Shown here piece after piece: positions 63,501-64,000 of a DNA stretch of 64,000 nt (positions are counted from its first letter, which is position 1; every line of letters begins with the position of its first letter). The DNA lies in the NCBI GenBank assembly GCA_013396635.1, contig WBMW01004108.1, forward strand, positions 165,412 through 229,411, given 5' to 3'. Origin of the DNA: Penelope pileata. Taxonomy: Eukaryota; Chordata; Aves; Galliformes; Cracidae. The translations under genes were made by a program, and so were the position numbers. The notes beneath the pieces are model-generated. The model made no database searches, had not been told where the DNA came from, and saw nothing but the letters and a program-made list of their open reading frames with translations.

Positions 63501-64000
63501 CTCACCAGACTGTTTCCAGCCCTGGTGTTGGGGCTGATGCCCAGCCCATCTGGCCCATCTCAAGGGAGGTGAGACAGCCATCGCCTCCCCTTGTTCTGCC
63601 AACACTTTCCCCCCTCACCAAGCTGCTAATTGCAGTTCACAAGGAGATGCTAGCACCTTTCACCACCTTTACCTTCTTGCTGGGAAACTGCAGAACTTTA
63701 TTGGCCCAGGAACAGACATCCAGACTTCAAAAGAAATCCTGTGTGTGTTTGTTTTTGGGGGAGGACGACTCGTTTTGGGGCTCAGAAAATAAACGCAGAT
63801 CATTTCTTGCAGATCCTGCACAGATCCAGTAGTGACTGACATTGCTAGGATTGCTAACATGATGCTGGATGTAGCTCAAAGTGGCCAATAAGAGTGAAAA
63901 CTCCTGGAGGAAAGGAGGGACTGGTTTAAAATCATGGCCTGTGGACCATCAGAACTTTTGGCTACATCTGTCCAGGTAGATGTAAAGGTGCAGGATGCAT
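57554..64000. other. Intergenic, nothing recognised except simple repeats
   Basis: No exon, RNA gene or CR1 copy is recognised in the last 6.4 kb. Simple repeats are T runs near 58,631-58,648 and 59,747-59,762 and an A-rich tract at 60,343-60,376. I looked for WNT3A coding motifs on both strands and found none. Confidence 0.5.
60343..60376 (+). repeat. A-rich simple repeat
   Basis: Runs of A are interrupted by single C or CC and end AATAAAAC. It has no recognisable SINE head upstream. Confidence 0.85.

Noticed and set aside
18187..64000. WNT3A exons on the minus strand
   Set aside because: Synteny led me to expect them, but I find none of the diagnostic pieces (the CHGLSGSC-type motif, the cysteine-rich C-terminus) in either strand.

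Overview
The window is vertebrate nuclear DNA and almost certainly from a bird. Its dominant interspersed repeat is CR1, in many copies with the typical 'gattctatgatt' 3' tails. Introns are spliced with GT-AG, promoters sit in CpG islands, and two genes resolve exon by exon. The ARF1 protein is too conserved to name the species. Gene order matches the human 1q42 block (C1orf35/MMTAG2 - ARF1 - WNT3A) in inverted orientation.

Layout. (1) 1-1,835: the 3' five exons of MMTAG2 (+ strand), cut at its 5' side by the window edge, with a CR1 copy in one intron. (2) 1,836-5,070: intergenic spacer between two convergent genes. (3) 5,070-17,350: the complete ARF1 gene (- strand). It has a 1.4 kb 3' UTR, four coding exons encoding the full 181 aa, an 8.1 kb first intron, and a non-coding first exon in a CpG island at about 16.7-17.6 kb. 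(4) 17,640-18,175: an 84-bp-period tandem array directly behind the ARF1 promoter. (5) 18.2-64 kb: about 46 kb with no recognisable protein-coding exon. It is CR1-free to 27.5 kb, then CR1-rich to 57.6 kb, with one older CR1-like LINE and scattered MIR-like remnants. A 40-base assembly gap lies at 25,354-25,393.

Functionally only two genes are supported. ARF1 is the Golgi/COPI small GTPase. MMTAG2 is a lysine- and Arg/Ser-rich, probably nuclear protein. They converge tail to tail. From synteny the gene desert is expected to lie between ARF1 and WNT3A, so it is a plausible place for developmental regulatory DNA. Several motif clusters there are listed as hypotheses only. I found no convincing new protein system. 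The most interesting observations are the 84-bp array, a twice-repeated GATAAG-N3-CATTCC composite, a symmetric TAATTA module, and repeat structures that give relative dates (a duplication with a CR1 in only one copy, and a CR1 nested in a CR1).
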